Part shown: piece by piece, positions 34,340-44,001 of the stretch | Layout of the letters: every line of letters starts with the position of its first letter | Position numbering within the stretch: position 1 is the first letter of the stretch | Origin: Bdellovibrio sp047344985 | GTDB taxonomy: Bacteria > Bdellovibrionota > Bdellovibrionia > Bdellovibrionales > Bdellovibrionaceae | NCBI RefSeq assembly: GCF_047344985.1 | Contig: NZ_CP178861.1 | Coordinates: 3,286,001-3,350,000, forward strand | Length of the DNA: 64,000 nucleotides | Direction: 5' to 3' | Made by a program: the position numbers and the translations under genes | Notes under the pieces: model-generated | What the model saw: the letters and a program-made list of their open reading frames with translations, nothing else | What the model was told of the DNA's origin: nothing | Database searches by the model: none

Positions 34340-36658
34340 ATGTTGCGACCACGATTAAAGACCATTTTAATTGCTTTTACAATCCTTGTGACGCTTGTAA
34401 TCATCTGCGGGCTTGGGATTGCCGGATATTCTTACTTCGCTCTTGAAAAAGAACTCACCGCTAAGTTGGAATCTAAAAAGTTCATCGTTCCGACGGAATT
34501 CTATGCAGCTCCGCCGACTTTTTATTCTCACAGCGTGATCAAAATCAGCGACATTGAAAAGCAACTTCTGCGTCAGAACTATCGACGCCGCGACTACGAC
34601 CAACGCCTTTTGCCCGGTGATTATTTTATAGCCAATCGCGAACAGTGCGCATCCCGCCTGCAAGTGGGACTCAATGAAAATCAAGAGGGCTGCATCGGCT
34701 GGGTGACGATGGAAACTCCGACCCGCGATGTGGACAACTCTATCCAGGTCGTTGTTGTTCAGAAAGATCAGCTTGTTTCGCAAATTTTTAAGGGCGCACC
34801 GTTTGTTGAAGTACCCGAAGCTCTGGCCGAAGCACCTCTTCTTGCACAATATATCGGCAATGAACCCTTGATGCAGAAAACGGTGACCTTAAGTGACGTT
34901 CCTCCTATGTGCTCGAACGCCATCATGTCCATCGAAGACGCCCAGTTTTTAGAACACGGTGGAGTCAGCATCAAAGGGATCTTCCGCGCTCTGGTAAAAA
35001 ACATCACCACCGGCAGAAAAGCTCAAGGGGGCAGTACTATCACTCAGCAACTCGTTAAAAACTATTTCTTAACGAGCGAAAGAACCTTGAAACGGAAATT
35101 CAATGAATTCATCATGTCGATCCTGCTGGAGTCTCGCTTCAGCAAAGACGAAATTCTCGAAACCTATTTGAACGTTATTTACATGGGACAAAACGGCGCT
35201 TTTCAAGTGCGCGGTTATGGTTCAGCAGCTCGCTACTATTTCGGAAAAGAACTCGTCGATTTAAACTTAAGCGAATGTTCTTTGCTTGCAGCGATCGTCA
35301 ATAGCCCCGGACTTTTTAATCCATTTAAAAAACCGGTGAATGCAGAACGACGCCGCCATTTGGTTTTGGAAAAAATGAAAGAGCTTGAATACATCACGCA
35401 AGCTCAAGCGGAAGAAGCCGACAAAACACCTCTTCCTAGCGAGCCTCGCACTTTGGCTTCGGAAACAGCGCCTTATTACCTCGATGCCGTTCGCAAACAA
35501 TTGCAAAGTCAGGGACTGAATCCCGATGGATTAAAAATTTATACGGCTCTTGATTTAGAAGCTCAGGAAGTCGCCCAAGAGTCTTTAAGAAATCATTTGG
35601 ATCAACTTGAGAAAAACAATAAATACATCAGCGGTCTCAAAGCAAAAGGCAATAGCCTTGAAGGCAGTATTCTTGTTGGCAACAACAAAACAGGCCTCGT
35701 AAGTGTTGTCGTAGGTGGTCGCAACTACCGTATGACACAGTTCAATCGTGCCATTGATGGACACCGCCAAATTGGTTCAATCATGAAGCCGTTCGTTTAT
35801 CTCACGGCACTTATCAATGATACTGACGAAGGCACTCCTTATACGCCTATCACGCTTTTGAATGATGAAAAGTTCACTTACAAGTACGAAGGCCAAGCGT
35901 GGTCGCCAGACAATTACGGAAAAAAATATTTCGGCACGGTTCCCATGTTCTATGCTTTGAAAAACTCCCTCAACGCCGCGACGGCTTCCTTGGGAATTAA
36001 AGTCGGCTTAGGAAATGTCATTGATATCACCCACGCCGCCGGAGTGACTTCGGAACTTAAATCCTTCCCCGCAATGACGTTAGGGGCTTTTGAAATGTAC
36101 CCCCGCGAAGTTTTGCAAAGTTATATGACTTTCGCAAACATGGGGAAGAAACAAAATATGTCTTTCATTCGCAGGGCCTTGAATTCCGATGGACAAGAAG
36201 TTTTCATTCACCAACCTTCTCCTGAACAAGCCGTTGATGCCGCAGCCACTGCAAGCCTGGTGAGCATGATGAAACAAACCGTTCTTTCTGGAACAGCTCG
36301 TTCAATCACTTTGAATGGATTTTTTAATCCCGCTGCCGGAAAAACCGGAACAACCAGTGATAACAGAGACGCTTGGTTCTCTGGATTCACGCCTTATCTT
36401 ACGACCGTGGTGTGGGTTGGTTACGACAACAATCTTCCGCACAAACTGACCGGTTCCAATGGCGCTGTTCCAGTATGGACTCAGTTCATGAAAAAAATTG
36501 GAATCCGTTTCCCCGCCGATGATTTTGCATGGCCGGAAAACACGAAAAAAGTTTTGCTTGATCAAAAAACTTTGGAAGGACTGAACGCGTTTAGAGAAAA
36601 CGATCCAAGTCAGGTTGAACTGATCTTTGACGAAGCCAAAGTTCCAAGTGGATTTTAA
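34340..36658 (+). CDS. Bifunctional class A penicillin-binding protein (PBP1b-like)
   Basis: The product (772 residues from ATG 34340) has one N-terminal membrane helix (about 10-33), a UB2H-like segment, a family 51 transglycosylase (SIEDAQFLEHGG with the catalytic Glu, QGGSTITQQLVKN and YLNVIYMGQ) and a transpeptidase with the active Ser in GSIMKPF (SxxK), SLN and KTGTTSDNRDAWF. It polymerises and crosslinks peptidoglycan. The opening frame extends to 34283, but that would overlap the divergent gene's leader, and no ribosome site supports it. The stop codon overlaps that of the convergent metallo-hydrolase gene. Confidence 0.93.
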   Translation: MLRPRLKTILIAFTILVTLVIICGLGIAGYSYFALEKELTAKLESKKFIVPTEFYAAPPTFYSHSVIKISDIEKQLLRQNYRRRDYDQRLLPGDYFIANREQCASRLQVGLNENQEGCIGWVTMETPTRDVDNSIQVVVVQKDQLVSQIFKGAPFVEVPEALAEAPLLAQYIGNEPLMQKTVTLSDVPPMCSNAIMSIEDAQFLEHGGVSIKGIFRALVKNITTGRKAQGGSTITQQLVKNYFLTSERTLKRKFNEFIMSILLESRFSKDEILETYLNVIYMGQNGAFQVRGYGSAARYYFGKELVDLNLSECSLLAAIVNSPGLFNPFKKPVNAERRRHLVLEKMKELEYITQAQAEEADKTPLPSEPRTLASETAPYYLDAVRKQLQSQGLNPDGLKIYTALDLEAQEVAQESLRNHLDQLEKNNKYISGLKAKGNSLEGSILVGNNKTGLVSVVVGGRNYRMTQFNRAIDGHRQIGSIMKPFVYLTALINDTDEGTPYTPITLLNDEKFTYKYEGQAWSPDNYGKKYFGTVPMFYALKNSLNAATASLGIKVGLGNVIDITHAAGVTSELKSFPAMTLGAFEMYPREVLQSYMTFANMGKKQNMSFIRRALNSDGQEVFIHQPSPEQAVDAAATASLVSMMKQTVLSGTARSITLNGFFNPAAGKTGTTSDNRDAWFSGFTPYLTTVVWVGYDNNLPHKLTGSNGAVPVWTQFMKKIGIRFPADDFAWPENTKKVLLDQKTLEGLNAFRENDPSQVELIFDEAKVPSGF

Positions 36659-37626
36659 AGTTTGATTTCAAGGCCTTCGTGGGCAAAGTCCCACGCCACG
36701 GAGGGCTGTGTACCACTGTTTTGACTTTCGCGAGATTCATAGTATTCGCGAGTCTGACGTTTCAGTTCCAACACATGTTCAATGCGCGCGCCTGGATCGT
36801 GATGGGCAAAAAGAATTTTCTTAATACCTTCGCGAAGTGCGATATCCAATCCGACTTGCGCAGCACTGTGACCCCAATTTGCTTTTTCAGCCAACTCCGG
36901 CAAAGTGTATTGCGCATCGAAATACATTAGATCAATGTTTTGATAAAGAGGCAGATCCTCGCCCAACTCTTCACGAGTGATCCGAGTGCCTTCCGTGTCC
37001 ACACAGTGTGAATACGTTTTTCCGCCAGATTCCACTTTCAGACCCCAACAAGGATCTGGATGATCCAATTTGTAAGGCGTGATTGTAAAATCATCGAGCT
37101 TATAAGGCTTTCGTGGCTCTAAAACATGGAAAACAATTTTTGCTTTCAAGGCTTCAAATGGAACCGGGAAGTAAGGACGACAGAAAATACCGCGAATCAA
37201 TTTTTCCAGTTCAGGTTGCACGGCATAGTAATGAACTTCACAACCCGGAATAAAATGCGGAGTGAAAAACGGCAAACCGATAACATGATCCCAATGAAAA
37301 TGAGTCATGAAAATATGAAACGGACCTTTTGATCGACCCGTCGTTCCCGTCATGATTTTTTCACTGAGATTACGAATGCCGCTACCGCCATCAATGATCA
37401 ATTGAGATTTCTGGCTTTGAACTTCCACGCACGTTGTCGCAGCACCATAACCACCTAAAAGTGGCGTTTCGATATTTTGAATGTACCTAGAGATCTGCGA
37501 TGGATCACGGTAACCCATAGCAAAAAAATTCCTTAACACTCCTTCGATGTGATAAGTCCAATCAGTAGGTGGTGGAGCAGATGGTAACGATCCCCGGACG
37601 CCCCAAAATTTAATCGTCAGCGACAT
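36655..37626 (-). CDS. Metallo-beta-lactamase-fold hydrolase
   Basis: The 323-residue protein has the fold's metal motif THFHWDH (HxHxDH), a start WGVRGSLPS typical of phosphodiesterase-like members, HCVDTEG with the bridging Asp and AHHDPG near the end with the last His. There is no signal peptide, so it acts in the cytoplasm. Relatives hydrolyse cyclic nucleotides or other phosphodiesters, or belong to regulatory systems; the substrate cannot be read here. It lies 42 bases downstream of the ferredoxin gene on the same strand, so co-transcription is possible. Confidence 0.83.
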   Translation of the reverse strand: MSLTIKFWGVRGSLPSAPPPTDWTYHIEGVLRNFFAMGYRDPSQISRYIQNIETPLLGGYGAATTCVEVQSQKSQLIIDGGSGIRNLSEKIMTGTTGRSKGPFHIFMTHFHWDHVIGLPFFTPHFIPGCEVHYYAVQPELEKLIRGIFCRPYFPVPFEALKAKIVFHVLEPRKPYKLDDFTITPYKLDHPDPCWGLKVESGGKTYSHCVDTEGTRITREELGEDLPLYQNIDLMYFDAQYTLPELAEKANWGHSAAQVGLDIALREGIKKILFAHHDPGARIEHVLELKRQTREYYESRESQNSGTQPSVAWDFAHEGLEIKL

Positions 37627-37668
37627 GGAAACAGGATGACCTGTTTATAAACACGAATCAAACACATA

Positions 37669-37929
37669 TTATTTGGTCAGGCCTTTGTCGTAGTTCACAA
37701 CAACGTACTCGGACCATGGTAGTGCCTGACATGTGCGAACGACTCGCGTATCAGGTTTGTCTTCACTTGTTTTGCCTTCTTCGATCACGGCTTCACAAGT
37801 CCCACAGCTTCCCTCTAAACAAGAGTACGGTGGATTGATTTGCGCAATCAAAGCCATATCGAGCAAAGTTCTGCCCGATTCTCCCGGAACTTCGATCTCT
37901 TTTCCGTCGATGATAAATTTGATTTTCAT
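37669..37929 (-). CDS. 2Fe-2S ferredoxin
   Basis: From ATG 37929 the product has 86 residues with the plant-type cluster motif CLEGSCGTC and a fourth Cys in VVRTCQ. It is an electron carrier of the [2Fe-2S] type; the partner is unknown. The frame is open upstream to 38061, but the beta-grasp fold begins at MKIKFIIDGKE, so the shorter form is preferred. A 14-base palindrome lies 20 bases before the ATG. Confidence 0.88.
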   Translation of the reverse strand: MKIKFIIDGKEIEVPGESGRTLLDMALIAQINPPYSCLEGSCGTCEAVIEEGKTSEDKPDTRVVRTCQALPWSEYVVVNYDKGLTK

Positions 37930-37948
37930 GTAAATATCACAGCACCGT

Positions 37949-37962
37949 GTCCCGGTCGGGAC
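37949..37962 (-). promoter_or_regulatory. Palindrome upstream of the ferredoxin gene
   Basis: GTCCCG and CGGGAC around a two-base centre form a 14-base palindrome 20 bases before the ferredoxin ATG. It could be an operator or leader hairpin. No T-run follows, so it is not a terminator. Confidence 0.35.
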
Positions 37963-38101
37963 AATAACTTTCTGGAGCTCAATGGCAATTACCGGTAACT
38001 CTTCATCCATAATAAATACAGGGTTGTAAAAGAGATCGATATCTGACTTAATGTGCGCCACCTATGAACTATGAACGTATCGGATTTGAAGGGTATTAAA
38101 T

Positions 38102-38118
38102 CCGGTATTGAGCTTGCA
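38102..38118 (+). promoter_or_regulatory. Weak sigma-54 promoter candidate
   Basis: CCGGTATTGAGCTTGCA has GG-N10-GC and a perfect TTGCA -12 element, but only part of the -24 element. It lies 37 bases before ATG 38155. Confidence 0.35.
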
Positions 38119-38154
38119 CTTTCATGGGACGCTTAAATCCAAGAGGGAGAGCTT

Positions 38155-40128
38155 ATGATGCTCAAAAAACAACTTCTGGGCCTGGCCATGGCTTCAGGTC
38201 TTTCGTTCCTTGCCACTTCTTCAGCACAGGCTGGTTGGGAAGTTCTTAAACCCGCTAATGTCTGGGAAAGAATTCAAAAAGAGGTCGCTAAACAAGAAAT
38301 CGGCGCGGGCGTCAACCTCGTCAATGCAGACATTCTTGATGGTCTTTCTACTTCTTTACGTTACCGTATTGAATCAGAACCTTCTTATGTTGATGGCTAT
38401 TACACGCGTATTGATAAATACACTTTGAAGTTCGCTTTAAATCCGGGTGATTTCATTGACGATCTCGACACTCCGGTAGGTATCAACTTAGAGAAAAATT
38501 CAGAGATCATTTTCGCTCGTCAATTCAAGAGTCAAAAAGCTTCCTTGGTGGCTCTTCCTTACACACCAAGAAATCTTCCGTTCACAGCAAAAAAAGCGAT
38601 TGAAAGACTTGAACCTGGTGACTTCGTCGCATTCCAAGGCCGCATGGCTTTCGTTCTTTCGCTGAGCCATGATCTTTTGAAAGGTGATTTCACAGCAGGG
38701 GCTTCCACTCACGCTTACATGTCGGGCGAATTCATGGTGCATTTGTTCCGTATGGATGACAATAAAATGCGCGTGAAGCTGATCGCTGTTCGCGGCAAAG
38801 GTGTCGGCGCCAACGCCGGTGTCGATTTATCTGAAGATCTTGAAATTTTTGGCATCAGCCTTCTCGACAATAAAATCGAAAGATGGTTGAGCCTGACTCC
38901 TCTCGATGCAAGCACGGGTTTAGGTAAGAACGATGTCATCATGCTTGATTACGTCTTTAATTTGAATGATCCGGAAGCGGCACAAGCTTACGACACGTTG
39001 ATGCTGCACAAAGTTCAATTGAAAGACATCAAAGTGGCGAACCCTACCGTGTCTCGCAAAGATTTGACTCAAGAACTTTTGACGGACTTAACGGATATTG
39101 AAAAGATCGCTCTTCAAGACGGTCTTCTTCCTCCACAAGACCGTCGTATCGACCGTGTATTTAAAGGATCTTCTGAAGGTGTCAATAAAGACGCCCGCAT
39201 TAAGTTCGGTTTGAATCTTTGGAAGTTCGAAGCTGGAAAAGCTTATGGCGAAAACAAAGTTCTTAGCTATGACAAACAAGATAAAGAACAATACTTCTTA
39301 CTAGACACTCTTTCTCGTTACAAAAAAACGAAAATCTTGTTCGGTCTTTTCGGCGAAGAAACTTTGATGACTTCGAATCTTCTTTTCACTGCAGATCAAA
39401 ACTGGAATCCAGGTCGTTTCGTGACTTTGACTTCCAGTGCAGAAATGAAAATGAAGGATGTTTCCGGCCGTGACCTAGACGAAATTCAACGTCTGGTTCG
39501 AGAAACCATTGGCGAAAAACAATACAGCAATATCAACTGGAACTCTTGGGAGTCTTCTCCTGGCAAAAAAGTAAATGGCTACTTCAAACAAGAAGTGTTC
39601 TTCAATCCTGAAGCATTGAAAACGTTGCCTTACATGGGTGAAGAAGCTTTGGCTGCGCGCTTTAAGCAATACATCGAGCTTAAAGGCCGTCCCCGCTCTC
39701 GTCCATTTGTAGGCGGCAATTCTCCAAAAGATTATATTTTTAATTGGGTGTCTGCATTCACAGGCGATATCCGTCGTGTGGCAAGCCATCTTACGGTGGT
39801 CATTGATGCGAAAAAATCTGTGCAAGAGCGCTTCGATGCTTTCGAAGATCTTCAACAGATTCCAATCTGGAAAGAAAGAGGTATTGGCTTCTTAATGTCC
39901 TTTATTTCTGAAGATCAACGCCCGAACCTTTTGCGTTATGAAATGGTTCTTTCGGCAAAAGGTGTTGAGCCTGTGGTTTATAGTTACGGTCAGTTCAGTG
40001 AAGAAAAATTGTACCGTTCATTGATGTACATCCAAAACATCATCCACAACAGATCCTTCGATCTACGCCTTTATACGGACACGAACGGAGAGTTCCGCAC
40101 AACAGCGGCTCCCGCTCCACTTCCGTAA
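38155..40128 (+). CDS. Large exported protein, unknown
   Basis: I do not recognise this 657-residue protein. A signal peptide (to about residue 27, ending SSAQA) and a leader with GGGAGAG are clear. The mature part has no low-complexity region and alternates beta-like stretches with charged segments (for example VRGKGVGANAGVDLSEDLEIF and LFGLFGEETLMTSNLLFTAD), ending in a Pro/Ala-rich tail. It shows no known catalytic motif. It is a single gene, with a possible sigma-54 site upstream and a strong terminator 21 bases after the stop. Confidence 0.7.
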   Translation: MMLKKQLLGLAMASGLSFLATSSAQAGWEVLKPANVWERIQKEVAKQEIGAGVNLVNADILDGLSTSLRYRIESEPSYVDGYYTRIDKYTLKFALNPGDFIDDLDTPVGINLEKNSEIIFARQFKSQKASLVALPYTPRNLPFTAKKAIERLEPGDFVAFQGRMAFVLSLSHDLLKGDFTAGASTHAYMSGEFMVHLFRMDDNKMRVKLIAVRGKGVGANAGVDLSEDLEIFGISLLDNKIERWLSLTPLDASTGLGKNDVIMLDYVFNLNDPEAAQAYDTLMLHKVQLKDIKVANPTVSRKDLTQELLTDLTDIEKIALQDGLLPPQDRRIDRVFKGSSEGVNKDARIKFGLNLWKFEAGKAYGENKVLSYDKQDKEQYFLLDTLSRYKKTKILFGLFGEETLMTSNLLFTADQNWNPGRFVTLTSSAEMKMKDVSGRDLDEIQRLVRETIGEKQYSNINWNSWESSPGKKVNGYFKQEVFFNPEALKTLPYMGEEALAARFKQYIELKGRPRSRPFVGGNSPKDYIFNWVSAFTGDIRRVASHLTVVIDAKKSVQERFDAFEDLQQIPIWKERGIGFLMSFISEDQRPNLLRYEMVLSAKGVEPVVYSYGQFSEEKLYRSLMYIQNIIHNRSFDLRLYTDTNGEFRTTAAPAPLP

Positions 40129-40149
40129 AAAAGATAAAATGCAGAATTA

Positions 40150-40180
40150 AAAAAAGCCCGATCAAACATCGGGCTTTTTT
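40150..40180. terminator. Bidirectional intrinsic terminator
   Basis: The stem AAAAAGCCCGAT / ATCGGGCTTTTT with a five-base loop is flanked by an A-run and a T-run. It serves the convergent exported protein and propeller lipoprotein genes. Confidence 0.93.
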
Positions 40181-40183
40181 GCT

Positions 40184-43100
40184 TTAAAGAGGATCTACGA
40201 AAAGTTCCAAGGTCTGACTGCGGTAAGCATCGCTAGTGAAGAATACGTGAGTGTTTGAGACTGCCCGACCTGCCCAAGCCCCCGTATTCCCTGAAATTCC
40301 TGGGGTATGATTTTTAACTCCCGTCCCATCAGCATTAACTGAATAAAGAGTTAAGATACCGTCTCGTTCATTGTCAGCACGATAAAAAATCCGGTTAAGG
40401 CCAGGGAAAACCGTAAAATCGTAAATGTCGGCATTCGCATTCAAAGTGACTAGCTTTCTTTTTTGCGTTCCATCCCATTTCACCGCAAACAAATCCCATT
40501 TTCCCAAAGTCTCAATAAGACCTGAATAAACGATGGTCTTATCCGCATCATCCATGATTTGAACAGCCGTTCCGTTATTGGCATTAACCTGGCCTCCGGC
40601 ATAAGGAGTCGCACTGATTTTTCTCAAATCAGTTCCATCGTAATTCATACTATAGAGTTCATAAACTTCCGGAGACGATTCGCTTAATGTGATCACTCGT
40701 TTATTTGCGCCTTCAACAAGACTGAAATAAGTTGAAGTATGAGAAGTCACAGGTAGTGAGGAGTTTAAAGAGTACAAGGTCTGCGTCGCGATATTAAATG
40801 ACTTCATCGCTGTTTTTCCGTCAGTATACCAGTCACCAGTGAGCAGAACGTAGGCTGAATCAGGCGTGAAATCACATCCCGAAGCTCCTTGTGTTGAATT
40901 CACCCCGTTTGTAATAAGATAATTTGTCGCGGGAGTTACGGCATTCGCGACCCTCGCATCAAGTCTGCCTGTCGCCGCCATTGTACCCCAATAACAAATC
41001 CACTGTGAATCGGAAGAAATTTTAAAACCCGCAAGATCAAAGCTTCCGCCAATAGGAGCATTAACCGCAACCGGGGCACCACCCGCTGTAGAAATTTTAT
41101 CGATCTCAACTTTTTCATCGACACGATAATCCCAGCGAAGAGCGACAAAGCTTCCATCCAATGCCACATCCCAACTTTGAATATTCACGGCATGAGAATA
41201 AGCCGGAGAAAGTTTGGTATTGCCCGTGCCATCGGCATTTACAACGTAAACGTCTATCACCGAGTCCGTAGTAAGATCACCCAAATACACAATTTGATTC
41301 GTGGCTTCGATATATTTAAATGCTGTGATATTGCCACCGACAGCATTAATTGCGCCACTCACCTTCACTGGCGATCCACCTGATGTGTTTACGACGTAAA
41401 GCTCTTCTTGTCCTGCTACATCCTGATCAGAGATATAAACAACCTTGCTGCCGTCAGCAGAAATTATCCAACTGCGCATCACTCCGCCACCTGCAGGATA
41501 ATCTTTTGTCACTCGTCGTACATTTGAACCATCGGCGTCCGCAACGTACAAATGCATCTGAGAATCCACAACAGGATTAGAGCGGAATAAAATTTTTGAT
41601 TTGTTTTCAGAGGCCTGAACAGTTCCGACGTCCCCAGATAAGACCGTCGGTAAGGATAAGTACTGTGGAGCACTTGGTGTCAAGCTTAACGAAGCCACGT
41701 GAAGCTCGTTAACGAAGTCAATATTTACGTCGGCTAACATCGCGGCTGTATTGCGTGACCAGTCTAAGACATAACTTTGAGAAGTAAAGAGCACGTCATT
41801 CTGAGGGCTCGCAATCGGAGGATTTAGTCTTCTTGAAGAGCTACCGTCTGTCGCCGCCAAATACATGTCATACTTTCCATCAATCTCCAAATCAGCAACA
41901 AACACCACTCGGTCGCCTGAGGGACTCACGGAAACCAAAGGATAATCACGAACAATAGACGACGAAGATATCGAATTCAGTTTTATCGGAGCTTCAGAAC
42001 CATCTATCTTAACACTGTACAAATCATATTTCATATCGGCGGCCGAAGCCGGGCTTACGCCTGAAAAGTCCGCTGGAAAAATAATTTTCTGATTGTTAGT
42101 TATGATGAGGCTGTTTTCTTTAAAGGTTTGATACAAACCGTTGCGTACGACTGCAGCATTCGTTAATTTCAAGCGATTCGAACCATCCGTATTCACGATG
42201 TAAAGATCTACGATACTAGCCGATGTGGCCATGCCAAAGGCAAGTTTGGATGAATCAGGCGCCCATGAATAGGTGAATACATCTGTATTTGCATTCGGGC
42301 AGGCTGGAGAAACTTCTAGTTCACTGCGCGTCTCCAGATCATAAATCTCCATCGCGTAGCAACCTACGGTCGTGCGATCAACGCGATAGGCGACATAACG
42401 ACCGTTTGGACTAAAAAGACCGGCTTCAATGAATCCTGTTGTTGAGGGAGCAAAGCTAATATGTTCGCCGGTTTCCAAAGAGACCACGGAACTTCCGGCA
42501 CTGGAACCAGACACAAAACTTTGATTATCGCGGAAAAGCACCCACTTGCTGTTGCTGCTAACCGTATAACCGGGCAGCACCGTTTTTCCAGAGGACATGG
42601 CTGGTCCCAGGCGGCGTAATCCCGTACCGTCAACTTTCACGGCAAAAAGGGAAATGGCCTCATCCGTTTCTTTATCAGCGCGAAAAACAACCTGTGTTCC
42701 GTCGGGACTGATGATGAAATCACGAACGTCACCACCGTCTACCATAGAGCCATTCAATTTTATTTTTACACCGGTCTGAATATTGATGGCATAAAGATTA
42801 AATTCATTGTCTTTCGCTTCGATATCACCAATCGCAATCACCGTATCCTGATTCGGAGTCAAAGCGTAAGTAGTTACACCGCCCACGGGATTTTCAGGGC
42901 TTGGTCCAAACAAGACAATATCACCCGTTCCATCGGTTTTGACAGAATGCAATTCTTTGAGCTGTATACGCGCCACAGAGGAGCGTGTATACAAAGCACG
43001 AGCATATTTTTCGACACTAATGATAGGTCTTGCGACATCCAAAGCCCACTGACCAGAAATAGGATTTAAACGAGTTAAGCCAGTGCCGTTGAAGTTCACA

Positions 43101-43900
43101 ATACCCAAATCGACGAGGTCATCATTGCGCAACGGCGCCGCCAGTAAAATCCTCCCCGTATTTCCATACTGCGTGATCAGGCGTACCGAAGCGACACCCG
43201 TTGCCGTAATATCAGGACTGATCTTATGCCATTGAGGATAAGCGATGTTCACAGATTGAGTTGTCGAAATATTCCCGGCCTGATCGAAATGCTGAACATA
43301 AAAATCAATGGAGTTTGCCGTTTCTACTGAGAGATTCAACCGAATCTCCCATCTATAAGACGCCGAACAAACAGCGAAATACTCTTGCGCTAAAGACGTT
43401 CCTACCTTCACAACGTTAAAAGGATCCGAACAAGTTCCTGCAATAGGATAGTTCGATCTTAGGGAAGACGCCGAGTAGTTCGTTGCGCTATCCGGAGAAT
43501 CAATTGTCACAGTCGGCGGAGTTAAATCGACGAGAACGCGTTTCTGGTCTAATGATGTTTTCTTCGCTTCGGTCTCATCTTGACTGGCGCTGATTGTAAT
43601 TTTGCCGTCTTGAATACCGTCCAAATCTAAAGACACTGAAAATGTTTTGTCCGCTTTACATTCAGTTGAAAAAGTACCGAAAGTGCTGACCTGAATCTCA
43701 ACAGGTTTTTCAGTGTGTTCGCAGGAACCTTTAACAGCATAGGAACGAAAGTTTGAAGATGAGATTGTCGCATTGTCAGCATCAAAACTTAAAAAAAGTT
43801 GGTTTTGGCTATTGAAATCTGCAAGATTGGCGTCCAAAGAACAACCCATTCCCGCAAACAGACAAAATGCAATGACGTACCATATTCCCAGCTTCTGCAT
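40184..43900 (-). CDS. Giant lipoprotein with TolB/WD40-like beta-propeller repeats
   Basis: The 1238-residue product is a lipoprotein with lipobox ending MGC (CSLDANL after cleavage). Residues about 30-225 form two Ig-like domains (one starts VDLTPPTVTIDSPD). The rest is a long series of propeller-type repeats, each with a core such as LYVVNTDGS, VYVVNADGTGN or LYSVNADGTGV followed by strand stretches like PDGTQVVFRAD. These repeats are typical of TolB/PD40 folds, which bind proteins or sugars; here several propellers in a row are likely. It is anchored at the envelope. ACCGAAAA lies exactly seven bases before the ATG, and there is no ribosome site. Confidence 0.85.
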   Translation of the reverse strand: MQKLGIWYVIAFCLFAGMGCSLDANLADFNSQNQLFLSFDADNATISSSNFRSYAVKGSCEHTEKPVEIQVSTFGTFSTECKADKTFSVSLDLDGIQDGKITISASQDETEAKKTSLDQKRVLVDLTPPTVTIDSPDSATNYSASSLRSNYPIAGTCSDPFNVVKVGTSLAQEYFAVCSASYRWEIRLNLSVETANSIDFYVQHFDQAGNISTTQSVNIAYPQWHKISPDITATGVASVRLITQYGNTGRILLAAPLRNDDLVDLGIVNFNGTGLTRLNPISGQWALDVARPIISVEKYARALYTRSSVARIQLKELHSVKTDGTGDIVLFGPSPENPVGGVTTYALTPNQDTVIAIGDIEAKDNEFNLYAINIQTGVKIKLNGSMVDGGDVRDFIISPDGTQVVFRADKETDEAISLFAVKVDGTGLRRLGPAMSSGKTVLPGYTVSSNSKWVLFRDNQSFVSGSSAGSSVVSLETGEHISFAPSTTGFIEAGLFSPNGRYVAYRVDRTTVGCYAMEIYDLETRSELEVSPACPNANTDVFTYSWAPDSSKLAFGMATSASIVDLYIVNTDGSNRLKLTNAAVVRNGLYQTFKENSLIITNNQKIIFPADFSGVSPASAADMKYDLYSVKIDGSEAPIKLNSISSSSIVRDYPLVSVSPSGDRVVFVADLEIDGKYDMYLAATDGSSSRRLNPPIASPQNDVLFTSQSYVLDWSRNTAAMLADVNIDFVNELHVASLSLTPSAPQYLSLPTVLSGDVGTVQASENKSKILFRSNPVVDSQMHLYVADADGSNVRRVTKDYPAGGGVMRSWIISADGSKVVYISDQDVAGQEELYVVNTSGGSPVKVSGAINAVGGNITAFKYIEATNQIVYLGDLTTDSVIDVYVVNADGTGNTKLSPAYSHAVNIQSWDVALDGSFVALRWDYRVDEKVEIDKISTAGGAPVAVNAPIGGSFDLAGFKISSDSQWICYWGTMAATGRLDARVANAVTPATNYLITNGVNSTQGASGCDFTPDSAYVLLTGDWYTDGKTAMKSFNIATQTLYSLNSSLPVTSHTSTYFSLVEGANKRVITLSESSPEVYELYSMNYDGTDLRKISATPYAGGQVNANNGTAVQIMDDADKTIVYSGLIETLGKWDLFAVKWDGTQKRKLVTLNANADIYDFTVFPGLNRIFYRADNERDGILTLYSVNADGTGVKNHTPGISGNTGAWAGRAVSNTHVFFTSDAYRSQTLELFVDPL

Positions 43901-43907
43901 AATGATC

Positions 43908-43934
43908 TTTTCGGTTTTCTAAACTGATCTGTTA
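43908..43934 (-). promoter_or_regulatory. Candidate sigma-28 promoter giving a leaderless transcript
   Basis: On the minus strand TAAC, fifteen bases, then ACCGAAAA, then seven bases to the ATG. The spacing equals that of sigma-28 promoters, and the start site would fall on the start codon. Confidence 0.5.
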
Positions 43935-44001
43935 AGCGTGGGAACGCCAATGGGAACAAAAATGAGAGCTTCTTATTGAGAGTTTCTCTTCTTGAGACGG
44001 C

